64,000 nucleotides of DNA, taken from NCBI RefSeq assembly GCF_900112645.1, contig NZ_FOMO01000004.1:186001-250000 (forward strand), read 5' to 3'. The translations under genes and the position numbers were made by a program. This stretch comes from Phytopseudomonas straminea (GTDB lineage: Bacteria > Pseudomonadota > Gammaproteobacteria > Pseudomonadales > Pseudomonadaceae). Shown here piece by piece: positions 46,668 to 56,542 of this stretch. The notes under the pieces are model-generated. The model was not told where the DNA came from and made no database searches. It worked only from the letters and a program-made list of their open reading frames with translations. Numbering within the stretch: the first letter of the stretch is position 1; every line of letters begins with the position of its first letter.

Positions 46668-47857
46668 GCCACCTCTCCACGATTCAACCATTGCCCGGCC
46701 AGCTCCCGCGCGCGGCGGTCAGCTTCAAGCACGGCATCGAGACAGTCCACCGCAACGCTAGGCTCTGCCTCGAGAACGCTGCCAATGATACGCGCGATAT
46801 CGGTAAAGCGAATCCGCCGCTCGAGAAATGCCGCCACCGCCACCTCGTTCGCGGCATTGAGCATGGCCGGCGCGCTGCCGCCTGCTTCGGCGGCCTCGCG
46901 GGCAAGGCGCAGACAGGGGAAGCGAACATCATCCGGCGCCTGGAAATCCAGACGCGCCACCGCGAGCAGATCCAGCGGCGCCACACCCGAGTCGATGCGC
47001 TGCGGCCAGGCCAGCGCATGGGCGATGGGCGTGCGCATGTCGGGATTACCCAGTTGAGCGAGCACCGAACCATCGACGTAATCGACCAACGAATGGATGA
47101 CGCTCTGCGGGTGAATCAACACCTCGACCTGCTCCGGGCACGCATCGAACAGCCAGCAGGCTTCGATCAGCTCCAGGCCCTTATTCATCATGCTCGCCGA
47201 GTCGACGGAAATCTTGCGGCCCATCGACCAGTTTGGGTGAGCACAGGCCTGCTCGGGCGTTACCGCGTGCAGCGACTCGGGCGAGGCCTGACGAAACGGG
47301 CCACCAGAGGCGGTGAGCAGGATACGCCGCACGCCGACCGGCTGCAGGCCACGAGCGTAATCCTGAGGCAGGCACTGGAAGATCGCGTTGTGCTCGCTGT
47401 CGATCGGCAGCAGCACGGCGCCACTCTGACGCACCGCGCGCATGAACAGCGCGCCAGACATCACCAGGGCTTCCTTGTTGGCAAGCAGTACCTTCTTGCC
47501 GGCTTCGACCGCAGCCAGTGTCGGCTTGAGCCCGGCCGCACCGACGATGGCAGCCATCACGGCATCCACCTCGGCATGGGCGGCAACCTCGCACAATCCG
47601 GCCTCGCCAGACAATACGCGAGTATCCAGCCCGGCCTGCTGCAGGCGAGCTTGCAGATCGGCTGCCGCTACGGCATCGGCTACAACGGCGAAACGCGGCC
47701 GGTGAATGACGCAAAGCGCCTCCAGCTCGGCCAGCCGCGTGAAAGCGGTCAGGGCAAAAGCCTGGTAACGCGACGGATGGCGGGCGATGACATCGAGGGT
47801 GCTGAGACCGATTGAGCCGGTTGCACCAAGAACGGTGATCTGCTGAACCTGGCTCAC
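46664..47857 (-). CDS. dxr: 1-deoxy-D-xylulose-5-phosphate reductoisomerase
   Basis: A 397-residue MEP-pathway enzyme that converts DXP to methylerythritol phosphate with NADPH. The NADPH loop [15 protein letters not shown] is near residues 9-23, with KEALVMSG and the substrate-binding [11 protein letters not shown] (near 150) and [17 protein letters not shown]. It starts with GTG at 47857, overlapping the cdsA stop by GTGA, which fixes the start. Also called ispC. Confidence 0.96.
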   Translation of the reverse strand: MSQVQQITVLGATGSIGLSTLDVIARHPSRYQAFALTAFTRLAELEALCVIHRPRFAVVADAVAAADLQARLQQAGLDTRVLSGEAGLCEVAAHAEVDAVMAAIVGAAGLKPTLAAVEAGKKVLLANKEALVMSGALFMRAVRQSGAVLLPIDSEHNAIFQCLPQDYARGLQPVGVRRILLTASGGPFRQASPESLHAVTPEQACAHPNWSMGRKISVDSASMMNKGLELIEACWLFDACPEQVEVLIHPQSVIHSLVDYVDGSVLAQLGNPDMRTPIAHALAWPQRIDSGVAPLDLLAVARLDFQAPDDVRFPCLRLAREAAEAGGSAPAMLNAANEVAVAAFLERRIRFTDIARIIGSVLEAEPSVAVDCLDAVLEADRRARELAGQWLNRGEVA

Positions 47858-48669
47858 AATGTGCCCCAGCCAGCCAGCCACAGCAGCAGGGCGAATACCG
47901 GCACCGCGGCGGTCAGGCTGTCGATGCGGTCGAGCACCCCACCATGCCCCGGCAGCAGATTGCTGCTGTCCTTGATGCCGGACTGACGCTTGAACATGCT
48001 CTCGGTCAGGTCACCAACCACGGAGATCAGCACCACCAAGGCAGCGGCCGGTAGCGCCTGCAGAAACTGAGTAAACGACCAATCACGAACAACGCCGACC
48101 ACGATGGTCAGCAGCAGGCTGAGCAGCAAACCACCGACCAGGCCTTCCCAGCTCTTGCCAGGACTGACCTGCGGGGCCAGCTTGCGCTTGCCGAAGCGCT
48201 TGCCGGAGAAATAGGCGCCGATATCCGCCACCCAGACCAGCGCCATCACCGCCAGGATTAGCCAGTTGGCCAGCTGCCACTGCTTGATCACCACCAGTCC
48301 TTGCCAGGCCGGCAGCAGAATCAGCAGGCCTATCGCCAGACGCCCCGGCAGACCGCCCCAGTAGCGGCTGCTATCCGGGTAGTTGAGCACCAGAAAGGTC
48401 GCGAACGCCCACCACAGCACGCCGATGGCCAACAGCCAGGGCGCCAGCGCGGGGGCGGCGTAAACCAGATAAAGCAACACCGCCACCAGGGCGGCATAGG
48501 CAACACGCAGCGGCTGGGCCTCGAAGCCCGCCAGGCGGGCCCACTCCCAGGCACCGAGCACGACCACTACGGCGATGAACAGCGCGAATGCGCCACCTTC
48601 GAGCAGGAAGAAACCTGCCAGGGCGATCGGCAGCAGGATCAGCGCCGTAATGATTCGTTGCTTGAGCAT
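47854..48669 (-). CDS. cdsA: phosphatidate cytidylyltransferase
   Basis: A 271-residue integral membrane enzyme that makes CDP-diacylglycerol from phosphatidic acid and CTP, the branch point of phospholipid synthesis. Several transmembrane helices are visible, and the C-terminal family signature runs [17 protein letters not shown] and [14 protein letters not shown]. The start shares one base with the uppS stop and the end overlaps dxr by four bases. Confidence 0.97.
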   Translation of the reverse strand: MLKQRIITALILLPIALAGFFLLEGGAFALFIAVVVVLGAWEWARLAGFEAQPLRVAYAALVAVLLYLVYAAPALAPWLLAIGVLWWAFATFLVLNYPDSSRYWGGLPGRLAIGLLILLPAWQGLVVIKQWQLANWLILAVMALVWVADIGAYFSGKRFGKRKLAPQVSPGKSWEGLVGGLLLSLLLTIVVGVVRDWSFTQFLQALPAAALVVLISVVGDLTESMFKRQSGIKDSSNLLPGHGGVLDRIDSLTAAVPVFALLLWLAGWGTL

Positions 48670-49433
48670 CAGGCGCGGGCCTCGGCTTCGACTTGTTCAC
48701 TGGTTTTGCCAAAACGCCGTTGGCGCTTGGCAAAATCCGCCAGCGCTGCGCGCATGGCGTCGTGCTTGAAGTCCGGCCACAGCAGGTCGGAGAAGTACAA
48801 TTCACTGTAGGCCATCTGCCAGAGCAGGAAATTGCTGACCCGGTGTTCGCCGCCCGTGCGGATGCACAGATCCGGCAGCGGCTGCTCACCAGTGGCCAGA
48901 CAACCCTGCAACAGACGCGGGGTGATGTCCTCGGGTTGCAGATGACCGCCCTGCACTTCACGCGCCAGGCGTTGCGCGGCCTGGGCGATATCCCACTGAC
49001 CGCCGTAGTTGGCGGCGATCTGCAGGATGAAGCGCTGCTCGCCCGGCGCGCCGGCGGTCGCCGCTTCGGCTTCGCGCATGGCGGCCTGCAGCTCGGGATG
49101 GAAGCGCGAACGGTCGCCGATGATGCGCAGGCTGATGCGGTTCTCGTCGAGCTTGCGTGCCTCGCGACGCAGGGCACTGAGGAACAGCTCCATCAGCGCA
49201 CCGACCTCATCGGCCGGGCGCTGCCAGTTCTCACTGGAGAAAGCGAACAGGGTCAGCACTTCAACGCCGGAATCGGCGCACACTTCGATGACCGCTCGCA
49301 CCGCATCGACGCCGGCCTTATGCCCGGCGACGCCAGGCAACAGGCGTTTGCGCGCCCAGCGGTTGTTACCATCCATAATGATCGCCACGTGCCGTGGAAC
49401 GGCCATCACGGCACCGACTTTGGAATTGTCCAT
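48669..49433 (-). CDS. uppS: undecaprenyl diphosphate synthase
   Basis: A 254-residue cis-prenyltransferase that makes the C55 carrier lipid for cell-wall and O-antigen synthesis. The catalytic motif HVAIIMDGNNRWARKR holds Asp21. FSSENWQRP and the C-terminal RTGGEHRVSNFLLWQMAYSELYF motifs are present. AGGAAG lies five bases before the ATG at 49433. It is 16 bases after frr. Confidence 0.97.
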   Translation of the reverse strand: MDNSKVGAVMAVPRHVAIIMDGNNRWARKRLLPGVAGHKAGVDAVRAVIEVCADSGVEVLTLFAFSSENWQRPADEVGALMELFLSALRREARKLDENRISLRIIGDRSRFHPELQAAMREAEAATAGAPGEQRFILQIAANYGGQWDIAQAAQRLAREVQGGHLQPEDITPRLLQGCLATGEQPLPDLCIRTGGEHRVSNFLLWQMAYSELYFSDLLWPDFKHDAMRAALADFAKRQRRFGKTSEQVEAEARA

Positions 49434-49449
49434 GGCGACTTCCTGGCCG

Positions 49450-50007
49450 TCAGACGGCCATCAGGTCCGCTTCTTTCTGCTTCACGGCGACGTCGATTTC
49501 GCCCACGAACTTGTCGGTCAGCTTCTGTACGTCGTCAGCGGCGCGGCGCTCTTCGTCCTCGGTGATTTCCTTTTCCTTCACCAGATCCTTGAGCTGGCTC
49601 ATGGCGTCACGACGGATGTTGCGCACGGCAACACGGGCGTCTTCGGCAGCATCACGGGCCTGCTTGGTGAAGCCGCGGCGGGTTTCTTCGGTCAACGCCG
49701 GCATGGTGACCAGCAGCAACTCGCCCAGGTTGGTCGGGTTGAAGCCCAGACCGGAGCTCTGGATGGCCTTGTCGACTGCGCTCAGCATGCTGCGCTCGAA
49801 GGCCACGACCTGCAGGGTACGCGAGTCCTTGACGGTAACGCTGGCAACCTGGTTGAGCGGGGTGTCGGCGCCGTAGTACGGAACCATCACGCCACTGAGG
49901 ATGCTGGGGTGAGCCTGACCGGTACGAATGCGGCTGAATGCATGAGCCAGCGATTCCAGGCTCTTCTGCATGCGCGCCTGGGCGTCCTTCTTGATTTCGT
50001 TGATCAT
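49450..50007 (-). CDS. frr: ribosome recycling factor
   Basis: A 185-residue factor that, with EF-G, splits the ribosome after termination. The sequence starts [18 protein letters not shown] and contains the [12 protein letters not shown] motif and the C-terminal [19 protein letters not shown] helix of domain I. The start overlaps the pyrH stop by ATGA. Normal length. Confidence 0.97.
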   Translation of the reverse strand: MINEIKKDAQARMQKSLESLAHAFSRIRTGQAHPSILSGVMVPYYGADTPLNQVASVTVKDSRTLQVVAFERSMLSAVDKAIQSSGLGFNPTNLGELLLVTMPALTEETRRGFTKQARDAAEDARVAVRNIRRDAMSQLKDLVKEKEITEDEERRAADDVQKLTDKFVGEIDVAVKQKEADLMAV

Positions 50008-50747
50008 TCTTTACCTTCCTCGACCAGAGTGCCTTCGGCGCCGCCCACCACGACATTGAGCAGGGCACCGGGCTTGTTCATGTTGAAAACGCGCAGCGGC
50101 ATGTTGTGATCACGGCACAGGCAAATAGCCGTCAGATCCATCACACCCAGCTTGCGATCGAGCACCTCGTCATAGGTGAGGCGATCGAACTTCTCCGCAT
50201 GCGGATCTTTGAATGGATCGGCAGTGTACACACCATCGACCTTGGTTGCCTTCAGCACCACATCGGCGTCGATCTCGATACCCCGCAAGCAGGCGGCCGA
50301 GTCGGTGGTGAAGAACGGGTTGCCAGTGCCAGCGGCGAAGATCACCACCTCACCGGTCTTCAGATGGCGCATGGCCTTGCGGCGATCGTAGTGATCGGTG
50401 ACGCCGACCATGGAGATGGCCGACATGACCAGCGCCGGGATGTTCGAGCGCTCCAGGGCGTCACGCATGGCAAGGGCGTTCATCACCGTGGCCAGCATGC
50501 CCATGTGGTCACCGGTAACGCGGTCCATGCCGGCAGCGCTCAATGCAGCGCCACGGAACAGGTTGCCACCGCCGATCACTACACCCACTTGCACGCCGAT
50601 ACCGACCAACTGACCGACTTCCAGCGCCATGCGATCGAGCACCTTGGGATCGATGCCGAAATCTTCGGAGCCCATCAGGGCCTCGCCGCTGAGTTTGAGC
50701 AGAATGCGCTTGTAGCGCGGTTGACGACCACTCACCTGCTGAGCCAT
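50004..50747 (-). CDS. pyrH: UMP kinase
   Basis: A 247-residue hexameric UMP kinase, which phosphorylates UMP to UDP. The N-terminal [13 protein letters not shown] motif, the GGGNLFRG loop and the C-terminal [24 protein letters not shown] element are typical. I chose the ATG at 50747, preceded by GGAGAGA; an in-frame TTG at 50753 is less likely. A terminator-like hairpin separates it from tsf upstream. Confidence 0.96.
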   Translation of the reverse strand: MAQQVSGRQPRYKRILLKLSGEALMGSEDFGIDPKVLDRMALEVGQLVGIGVQVGVVIGGGNLFRGAALSAAGMDRVTGDHMGMLATVMNALAMRDALERSNIPALVMSAISMVGVTDHYDRRKAMRHLKTGEVVIFAAGTGNPFFTTDSAACLRGIEIDADVVLKATKVDGVYTADPFKDPHAEKFDRLTYDEVLDRKLGVMDLTAICLCRDHNMPLRVFNMNKPGALLNVVVGGAEGTLVEEGKE

Positions 50748-50874
50748 TACCAATCTCTCCTGCGGCGTAAGAAAAACCTGCGAACCGAGTGGCTCGCATA
50801 TCGAGCGCTTCGACAGCGCTCACGACCGTGAGTGCCACAGGCACCAACCGTCGTTTCGAAAAAAATCCCCTTTG

Positions 50875-50913
50875 AAAAAGAGGCCGCGCGCGTGAGCGGG
50901 CAGCCTCTTCTGG
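50875..50913 (-). terminator. terminator after tsf
   Basis: On the minus strand GAGGCTGCCCGC pairs imperfectly with GCGCGGCCTC, followed by TTTTTC. It lies 20 bases after the tsf stop and probably reduces read-through into pyrH. Confidence 0.7.
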
Positions 50914-50932
50914 GGCGCTACCTAAGCAGTTA

Positions 50933-51796
50933 TCACTGCTTGCTGGCAGCAACCTGAGCAGCAACTTCGGCAGCGAAGTCGGTCTCGGCCTTCTCGATGC
51001 CCTCGCCCACTTCGTAACGAACGAAGGAAACGACTTCGGCACCGGCTTTCTTCACTAGGTCACCGACCTTGACTTCCGGATCCATGATGAAGGCTTGCTC
51101 GACCAGACTGGCTTCAGCCAGGAACTTGGCGATACGACCCTTGACCATGTTCTCGACGATGTTTTCCGGCTTGCCGGCGATCTTCTCGGCGTTCAGCTGC
51201 AGGAAGATTTCCTTTTCCTTGGCAACCAGTTCCTCGGAAACCTGATCCGGGGAAACAACGGCCGGGTTGGAAGCGGCGACGTGCATGGCAACGTGCTTGG
51301 CCAGTTCGTCGTTGCCGCCTTTCAGGACAACCAGAACGCCGATACGGTGGCCGTGCAGGTAGGCACCAACGGTGTCACCGGAAACAGCAGTCAGACGACG
51401 GATGTTGACGTTCTCGCCACACTTGGCAACCAGGGCTTCACGAGCGGATTCGCGCGAGGCGATCAGCGGAGCGGCTTCGGTCAGGTTCTTCTCGAAGGCT
51501 TCGTCCAGGCTTTCCTTGACGAAAGCCTTGAAGTCGTCCTGCAGAGCCAGGAAGTCGGTCTGCGAGTTGACTTCGATGATCAGGCCACGGTTGCCTTCGA
51601 CGCGAACGGCGATGGAACCTTCAGCAGCGATGTTGCCAGCCTTCTTGGCAGCCTTGATGGCGCCCGAAGCGCGCATGTCATCAATGGCCTTCTCGATGTC
51701 GCCACCGGCGGCAACCAGGGCCTTCTTGCATTCCATCATGCCTTGGCCGGTACGCTCGCGCAGTTCCTTGACCAGTGCTGCAGTAATCTCTGCCAT
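50933..51796 (-). CDS. tsf: elongation factor Ts
   Basis: A 287-residue guanine-nucleotide exchange factor for EF-Tu. The N-terminal UBA-like domain contains LRERTGQGMMECKKAL, and the core domain the TDF motif (SQTDFLALQDDF). Length typical. It lies 128 bases after rpsB with a terminator-like hairpin between, the usual rpsB-tsf arrangement. Confidence 0.98.
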   Translation of the reverse strand: MAEITAALVKELRERTGQGMMECKKALVAAGGDIEKAIDDMRASGAIKAAKKAGNIAAEGSIAVRVEGNRGLIIEVNSQTDFLALQDDFKAFVKESLDEAFEKNLTEAAPLIASRESAREALVAKCGENVNIRRLTAVSGDTVGAYLHGHRIGVLVVLKGGNDELAKHVAMHVAASNPAVVSPDQVSEELVAKEKEIFLQLNAEKIAGKPENIVENMVKGRIAKFLAEASLVEQAFIMDPEVKVGDLVKKAGAEVVSFVRYEVGEGIEKAETDFAAEVAAQVAASKQ

Positions 51797-51861
51797 CTTG
51801 AAAATCCTCTTGGTAGGTCTTCAACCATCACCCGCACGGCGGGCGATCAAATCTGTGAGTG

Positions 51862-51890
51862 GCAAAAAGGGGGCCTAGCCCCCTTTTTGC
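51862..51890. terminator. rpsB-tsf intergenic terminator/attenuator
   Basis: GCAAAAAGGGGGC and GCCCCCTTTTTGC form a thirteen-base perfect stem with a short loop, with A- and T-runs on the two sides. It lies between rpsB and tsf and probably lowers tsf expression relative to rpsB. Confidence 0.85.
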
Positions 51891-51924
51891 GCAGCGCATA
51901 ACACGAGATGCTCTGCGTTACCGC

Positions 51925-52668
51925 TTAGCCTTCGGCAGCTTCTGCAGCCGGCGCTTCTTCGACGAACTCTTCGGTAGCGCCGCCGGTGTTGCTGCGACCA
52001 CGGATCACGGCGTCGGCCATGGCACCCATGTACAGCTGGATGGCGCGAATGGCGTCGTCGTTACCCGGGATGATGTAGTCAACGCCTTCCGGGCTGCTGT
52101 TGGTATCGACAACGCCGATAACCGGGATGCCCAGCTTGTTGGCTTCGGTGATCGCGATGCGCTCGTGATCAACGTCGATGACGAACAACGCGTCCGGCAG
52201 ACCGCCCATATCCTTGATACCACCCAGGCTGCGATCCAGTTTTTCCAGATCACGGGTGCGCATCAGGGCTTCTTTCTTGGTCAGCTTGCTGAAGGTACCG
52301 TCCTGGGACTGTACTTCCAGATCGCGCAGACGCTTGATCGAGGCACGGATGGTTTTGTAGTTGGTGAGCATGCCGCCCAACCAGCGGTGATCGACGAACG
52401 GCGAGCCGCAACGAGCAGCTTCTTCGCGAACGATCTTGCCAGCGGAACGCTTGGTGCCGACGAACAGGATCTTGTTCTTGCCAGCAGCCAGCTTTTCAAC
52501 GAACGACAGGGCGTCGTTGAACATCGGCAGGGTCTTTTCCAGGTTGATGATGTGAATCTTGTTGCGCGCGCCGAAAATGTACTTGCCCATTTTCGGGTTC
52601 CAGTAACGGGTCTGGTGGCCGAAGTGCACACCGGCCTTCAGCATATCGCGCATATTGACTTGGGACAT
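51925..52668 (-). CDS. rpsB: 30S ribosomal protein S2
   Basis: A 247-residue ribosomal protein of the 30S subunit. It starts [27 protein letters not shown], with the family signatures [16 protein letters not shown] and [16 protein letters not shown]. The C-terminal tail is acidic. The ATG at 52668 is fixed by family length and by AAGGAA upstream. It is the first gene of the rpsB-tsf operon and is preceded by a probable autoregulatory leader. Confidence 0.98.
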   Translation of the reverse strand: MSQVNMRDMLKAGVHFGHQTRYWNPKMGKYIFGARNKIHIINLEKTLPMFNDALSFVEKLAAGKNKILFVGTKRSAGKIVREEAARCGSPFVDHRWLGGMLTNYKTIRASIKRLRDLEVQSQDGTFSKLTKKEALMRTRDLEKLDRSLGGIKDMGGLPDALFVIDVDHERIAITEANKLGIPVIGVVDTNSSPEGVDYIIPGNDDAIRAIQLYMGAMADAVIRGRSNTGGATEEFVEEAPAAEAAEG

Positions 52669-52800
52669 GATAGTTCCTTGATAAGTCGGGTTAGGCCTCC
52701 ACGCATCCCAATTTCCAACCCTTGCGGGCACCCAGGAAATCGTGTCGATACGTGTGTGGGGTTTAGGCTTTCGGGGTCTACCCCGTAAAGCGGCGCGTTT
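52669..52800 (-). promoter_or_regulatory. rpsB mRNA leader (probable S2-binding autoregulatory element)
   Basis: The minus-strand leader contains GATGCGTGGAGGC followed by TAACCC (within 52688-52709), which resembles the conserved part of the rpsB 5' UTR that mediates S2 feedback in E. coli and other gammaproteobacteria. GC-rich pairs such as ACGGGGTAGACCCCG lie farther upstream. Autoregulation by S2 is inferred from this similarity. Confidence 0.65.
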
Positions 52801-52808
52801 TATACCAC

Positions 52809-52935
52809 AACAAGCAGCCGTAAGCTACAAGAGCCAGACACAAGCGCTAAGGCCGTGCGCCCGGACCATTGAGTCTAGCTCAGGATCGGCGCCGTGCCCG
52901 CACTTGTGGCTTGCAGCTTGTGGCCTGCGGCTTAG
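52809..52935. repeat. inverted arrays of a GCTTG-type repeat
   Basis: CTTGTGGCTTGCAGCTTGTG near 52911 and its continuation form a degenerate tandem of a CTTGYRG-type unit. AAGCAGCCGTAAGCTACAAG near 52810 is the same motif inverted. A similar element, GGGCTTGCAGCTTAAGG, occurs upstream of rsmC at about 7982. Such repeats occur in intergenic regions of Pseudomonas genomes; function unknown. Confidence 0.55.
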
Positions 52936-52968
52936 AATGTCGTCCTCTATCGAGCTTACGAGATCACC

Positions 52969-53769
52969 ATGACCGTCACCCTGAAGACGCCCGACGAAAT
53001 CGAGAAAATGCGCATCGCCGGTCGCCTGGCCGCCGACGTACTGGAGATGATCGCCGAACACGTCAAACCCGGCGTTACCACGGACGAACTCAACACCATC
53101 TGCCACAACTATATCGTCGACGTGCAGAAGGCCATTCCCGCCCCGCTCAACTACGGCGCAGCGCCGGGCCGCCCGGGCTTTCCGAAATCCATCTGCACCT
53201 CGCTCAACCACGTGGTATGCCACGGCATCCCCAACGACAAGCCGCTCAAGGAAGGTGACGTGATGAATATCGACGTTACCGTGATCAAGGACGGCTACTT
53301 CGGCGACACCAGCCGTATGTTCCATATCGGCAAAGTGCCGGAGTGGGCCGAACGCCTGTCGCGCGTCACTCAGGAATGCCTCTATAAAGGCATCGAAGTG
53401 GTGCGTCCGGGTGCACGCCTGGGCGACATCGGCGAAGTGATCCAGAAGCACGCCGAGAAACACGGCTTCTCGGTGGTGCGTGAGTTCTGTGGCCACGGCA
53501 TCGGCTCGGTGTTCCACGAAGACCCGCAGATCCTGCACTACGGCCGTGCCGGCACCGGAATGGAGCTCAAGGAAGGCATGACCTTCACCATCGAGCCGAT
53601 GATCAACCAGGGCCGCCCGGAAACCCGCGTACTGGGTGACGGCTGGACCGCCATCACCAAGGACCGCAAGCTGTCCGCCCAGTGGGAGCACACCCTGCTG
53701 GTCACCGCCGATGGCTACGAGATCTTTACCCTGCGCAGCGACGACACCATCGCCCACACCTCGGCCTGA
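52969..53769 (+). CDS. map: type I methionine aminopeptidase
   Basis: A 266-residue M24 metallopeptidase that removes the initiator methionine from new proteins. Metal ligands are in the MNIDVTVIKDGYFGDTSRMF segment (two Asp), CGHGIGSVFHEDP (His), TIEPMI (Glu) and QWEHTLLV (Glu). Length is typical. It diverges from rpsB and lies 40 bases upstream of glnD, the conserved pseudomonad order. Confidence 0.97.
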   Translation: MTVTLKTPDEIEKMRIAGRLAADVLEMIAEHVKPGVTTDELNTICHNYIVDVQKAIPAPLNYGAAPGRPGFPKSICTSLNHVVCHGIPNDKPLKEGDVMNIDVTVIKDGYFGDTSRMFHIGKVPEWAERLSRVTQECLYKGIEVVRPGARLGDIGEVIQKHAEKHGFSVVREFCGHGIGSVFHEDPQILHYGRAGTGMELKEGMTFTIEPMINQGRPETRVLGDGWTAITKDRKLSAQWEHTLLVTADGYEIFTLRSDDTIAHTSA

Positions 53770-53809
53770 GATCCGCCGCCCCACAAATTAGATGAAGGAA
53801 GGCCGCCGC

Positions 53810-56503
53810 ATGTCGCTGACAGACACCGAGTTGTTCGATCGCGGCCAGTTCCAGGCGGAACTGGCGCTCAAGTCCAGCCCAATCGGCGCCTTCAAGAAAG
53901 CCATCCGCCGCGCCCACGAGGTGCTGGATGCGCGTTTTCGCGACAACCGCGACGTGCGCCGCCTGGTCGAGGATCGCGCCCGTTTCACCGACCAGATCCT
54001 GCTCGAAGCCTGGAACCGCTTCACCTGGAGCAGCGAGGCGGAAATCGCCCTGCTGGCGGTGGGCGGCTACGGCCGCGGCGAGCTGCATCCCTATTCCGAT
54101 ATCGACCTGCTGATCCTGCTTGGCGGGGACGATCAGGAAACCTTCCGCGAACCCATCGAAGGCTTTCTCACCCTACTCTGGGACATCGGCCTGGAAGTTG
54201 GCCAGAGCGTGCGCTCGGTGGCCGAGTGTGGCGAAGAGGCGCGCGCCGACCTGACCATCATCACCAACCTGATGGAAAGCCGCACCATCGCCGGCCCCGA
54301 GCACCTGCGCGAGCGCATGCAGACGGTGACCTCCACCGCCCAGATGTGGCCGAGCAAGGCCTTCTACCGGGCCAAACGCGACGAACAAAAGGCCCGCCAC
54401 GCCAAGTACAACGACACCGAGTACAACCTGGAACCCAACGTGAAGGGGTCACCAGGCGGCCTGCGCGATATCCAGACCATCCTGTGGGTGGCGCGTCGGC
54501 ATTTCGGCACGCTGAATTTGCATGCCATGGTCGGCCAGGGCTTTCTGCTGGAAAGCGAATACGCCCTGCTCGCCTCCAGCCAGGAGTTTCTCTGGAAGGT
54601 GCGCTACGCCCTGCACATGCTGGCCGGGCGCGCCGAAGACCGACTGCTGTTCGATCACCAGAGCAAGGTTGCCGAGCTGCTCGGCTACAACGAGGGCGAC
54701 ACCAAGCGCACCATCGAGCGCTTCATGCAGAAGTACTACCGCGTGGTGATGGCCATCGCCGAGCTGAGCGACCTGATCAACCAGCACTTCGAGGAAGAAA
54801 TCCTGCGCGCCGGTGAAAACCTGCCGGTGCAGCCGCTCAACAGTCGCTTCCAGGTGCGTGACGGCTACATCGAAGTCACCCACGCCAACGTCTTCAAGCG
54901 CACGCCGTTCGCCATCATCGAGATCTTCGTGCTGATGGCCCAGCACCCCGAGCTCAACGGCGTGTGCGCCGACACCATCCGCCTGCTGCGCGATCACCGC
55001 TACCTGATCGACGACGAGTTCCGCCGCGACATCCGCAACACCAGCCTGTTCATCGAACTGTTCAAGTGCGAGCAGGGCATCCACCGCAACCTGCGGCGCA
55101 TGAACCGCTACGGCATCCTCGGCCGCTACCTGCCGGAGTTCGGCCATATCGTCGGGCAGATGCAGCACGACCTGTTCCACATCTATACGGTCGACGCCCA
55201 CACGCTCAACCTGATCAAGCACCTGCGCAAGTTCAAGTGGCCGGAGCTGGCGGAGAAATTCCCCCTGGCCAGCCAGTTGATCGACAAGCTGCCCAAGCCC
55301 GAGCTGATCTACCTGGCCGGCCTGTACCACGACATCGGCAAGGGCCGCGGCGGCGATCACTCGGAGATCGGCGCCCTGGATGCCGAAGCCTTCGGCCAGC
55401 GCCACCACTTGCCGGCCTGGGACACCGCGCTGATCGTCTGGCTGGTGCAGAACCACCTGGCGATGTCGACCACCGCCCAGCGCAAGGACCTGTCCGACCC
55501 GCAGGTGATCAACGACTTCGCCGCCTTCGTCGGTGACCAGACGCATCTGGATTACCTCTACGTGCTCACCGTGGCCGACATCAACGCTACCAACCCGACG
55601 CTGTGGAACTCCTGGCGTGCCAGCCTGATGCGCCAGCTGTACACCGAAACCGCCAGCGCCCTGCGCCGCGGCCTGGAAAACCCGGTGGAGCGCGAGGAGC
55701 AGATTCGCCTGACCCAGGCTGCAGCATTGGACATTCTGACCGCTGCCGGCACCGATGCCGACGACGTCGAGCAACTCTGGTCACAGCTGGGCGATGACTA
55801 CTTCCTGCGCCACAGCGCCAGCGACGTGGCCTGGCACAGCGATGCCATCCTCCGTCACCCCGATGACGGCGGCCCGCTGGTACTGATCAAGGAAACCACC
55901 CAACGCGAATTCGAGGGCGGCACGCAGATCTTCATCTATGCGCCGGATCAGCATGACTTCTTCGCGGTGACGGTAGCGGCCATGGCGCAGCTGAACCTGA
56001 ACATTCACGACGCGCGTATTCTCACCTCCACCAGCCAGTTCACCCTCGACACCTACATCGTACTCGAGGCCGAAGGCGGCTCGATCGGCGACAACCCCAA
56101 GCGCATCCAGCAGATCCGCCAAAGCCTGATCGACACCCTGATGCACCCGGACGAGTACCCGAGCATCATCCAGCGCCGCGTACCGCGCCAGCTCAAGCAC
56201 TTCGCCTTTGCGCCCCAGGTGACCATTCACAACGATGCACAGCGGCCGGTCACCGTGGTCGAGCTGACCGCGCCGGATCGCCCGGGCCTGCTGGCCAAGA
56301 TCGGGCGCATCTTCCTGGACTTCGACCTGTCGGTGCAGAACGCCAAGATCGCCACGCTTGGCGAACGGGTAGAGGACGTGTTCTTCGTCACCGATGCCGA
56401 CAACCAGCCGCTGTCCGACCCCGAGCTGTGCGCGCGCCTGCAGCAGACCATCGTCACCCAGCTGTCGGCGAGCAGCCCCAGCCCGGCGCAAATCAGCATC
56501 TGA
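53810..56503 (+). CDS. glnD: [protein-PII] uridylyltransferase/removing enzyme GlnD
   Basis: An 897-residue bifunctional nitrogen sensor that uridylylates PII when glutamine is low and removes UMP when it is high. The nucleotidyltransferase motif [19 protein letters not shown] is at about 85-103. The HD domain ([18 protein letters not shown]) lies near 500, and two C-terminal ACT domains follow (starting near 705 and 810) to sense glutamine. The ATG at 53810 has AAGGAAGG seven bases upstream, so I prefer it to an ATG at 53792. Ends at a strong terminator. Confidence 0.96.
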   Translation: MSLTDTELFDRGQFQAELALKSSPIGAFKKAIRRAHEVLDARFRDNRDVRRLVEDRARFTDQILLEAWNRFTWSSEAEIALLAVGGYGRGELHPYSDIDLLILLGGDDQETFREPIEGFLTLLWDIGLEVGQSVRSVAECGEEARADLTIITNLMESRTIAGPEHLRERMQTVTSTAQMWPSKAFYRAKRDEQKARHAKYNDTEYNLEPNVKGSPGGLRDIQTILWVARRHFGTLNLHAMVGQGFLLESEYALLASSQEFLWKVRYALHMLAGRAEDRLLFDHQSKVAELLGYNEGDTKRTIERFMQKYYRVVMAIAELSDLINQHFEEEILRAGENLPVQPLNSRFQVRDGYIEVTHANVFKRTPFAIIEIFVLMAQHPELNGVCADTIRLLRDHRYLIDDEFRRDIRNTSLFIELFKCEQGIHRNLRRMNRYGILGRYLPEFGHIVGQMQHDLFHIYTVDAHTLNLIKHLRKFKWPELAEKFPLASQLIDKLPKPELIYLAGLYHDIGKGRGGDHSEIGALDAEAFGQRHHLPAWDTALIVWLVQNHLAMSTTAQRKDLSDPQVINDFAAFVGDQTHLDYLYVLTVADINATNPTLWNSWRASLMRQLYTETASALRRGLENPVEREEQIRLTQAAALDILTAAGTDADDVEQLWSQLGDDYFLRHSASDVAWHSDAILRHPDDGGPLVLIKETTQREFEGGTQIFIYAPDQHDFFAVTVAAMAQLNLNIHDARILTSTSQFTLDTYIVLEAEGGSIGDNPKRIQQIRQSLIDTLMHPDEYPSIIQRRVPRQLKHFAFAPQVTIHNDAQRPVTVVELTAPDRPGLLAKIGRIFLDFDLSVQNAKIATLGERVEDVFFVTDADNQPLSDPELCARLQQTIVTQLSASSPSPAQISI

Positions 56504-56508
56504 ATGCA

Positions 56509-56534
56509 GCGCGGGCCCCATTTGGGGCCCGCGC
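56509..56534. terminator. glnD/chemoreceptor convergent terminator
   Basis: GCGCGGGCCCC and GGGGCCCGCGC form an eleven-base perfect stem around ATTT, between the converging genes. No long T-run follows on either strand. Confidence 0.8.
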
Positions 56535-56542
56535 AGTGGGTG

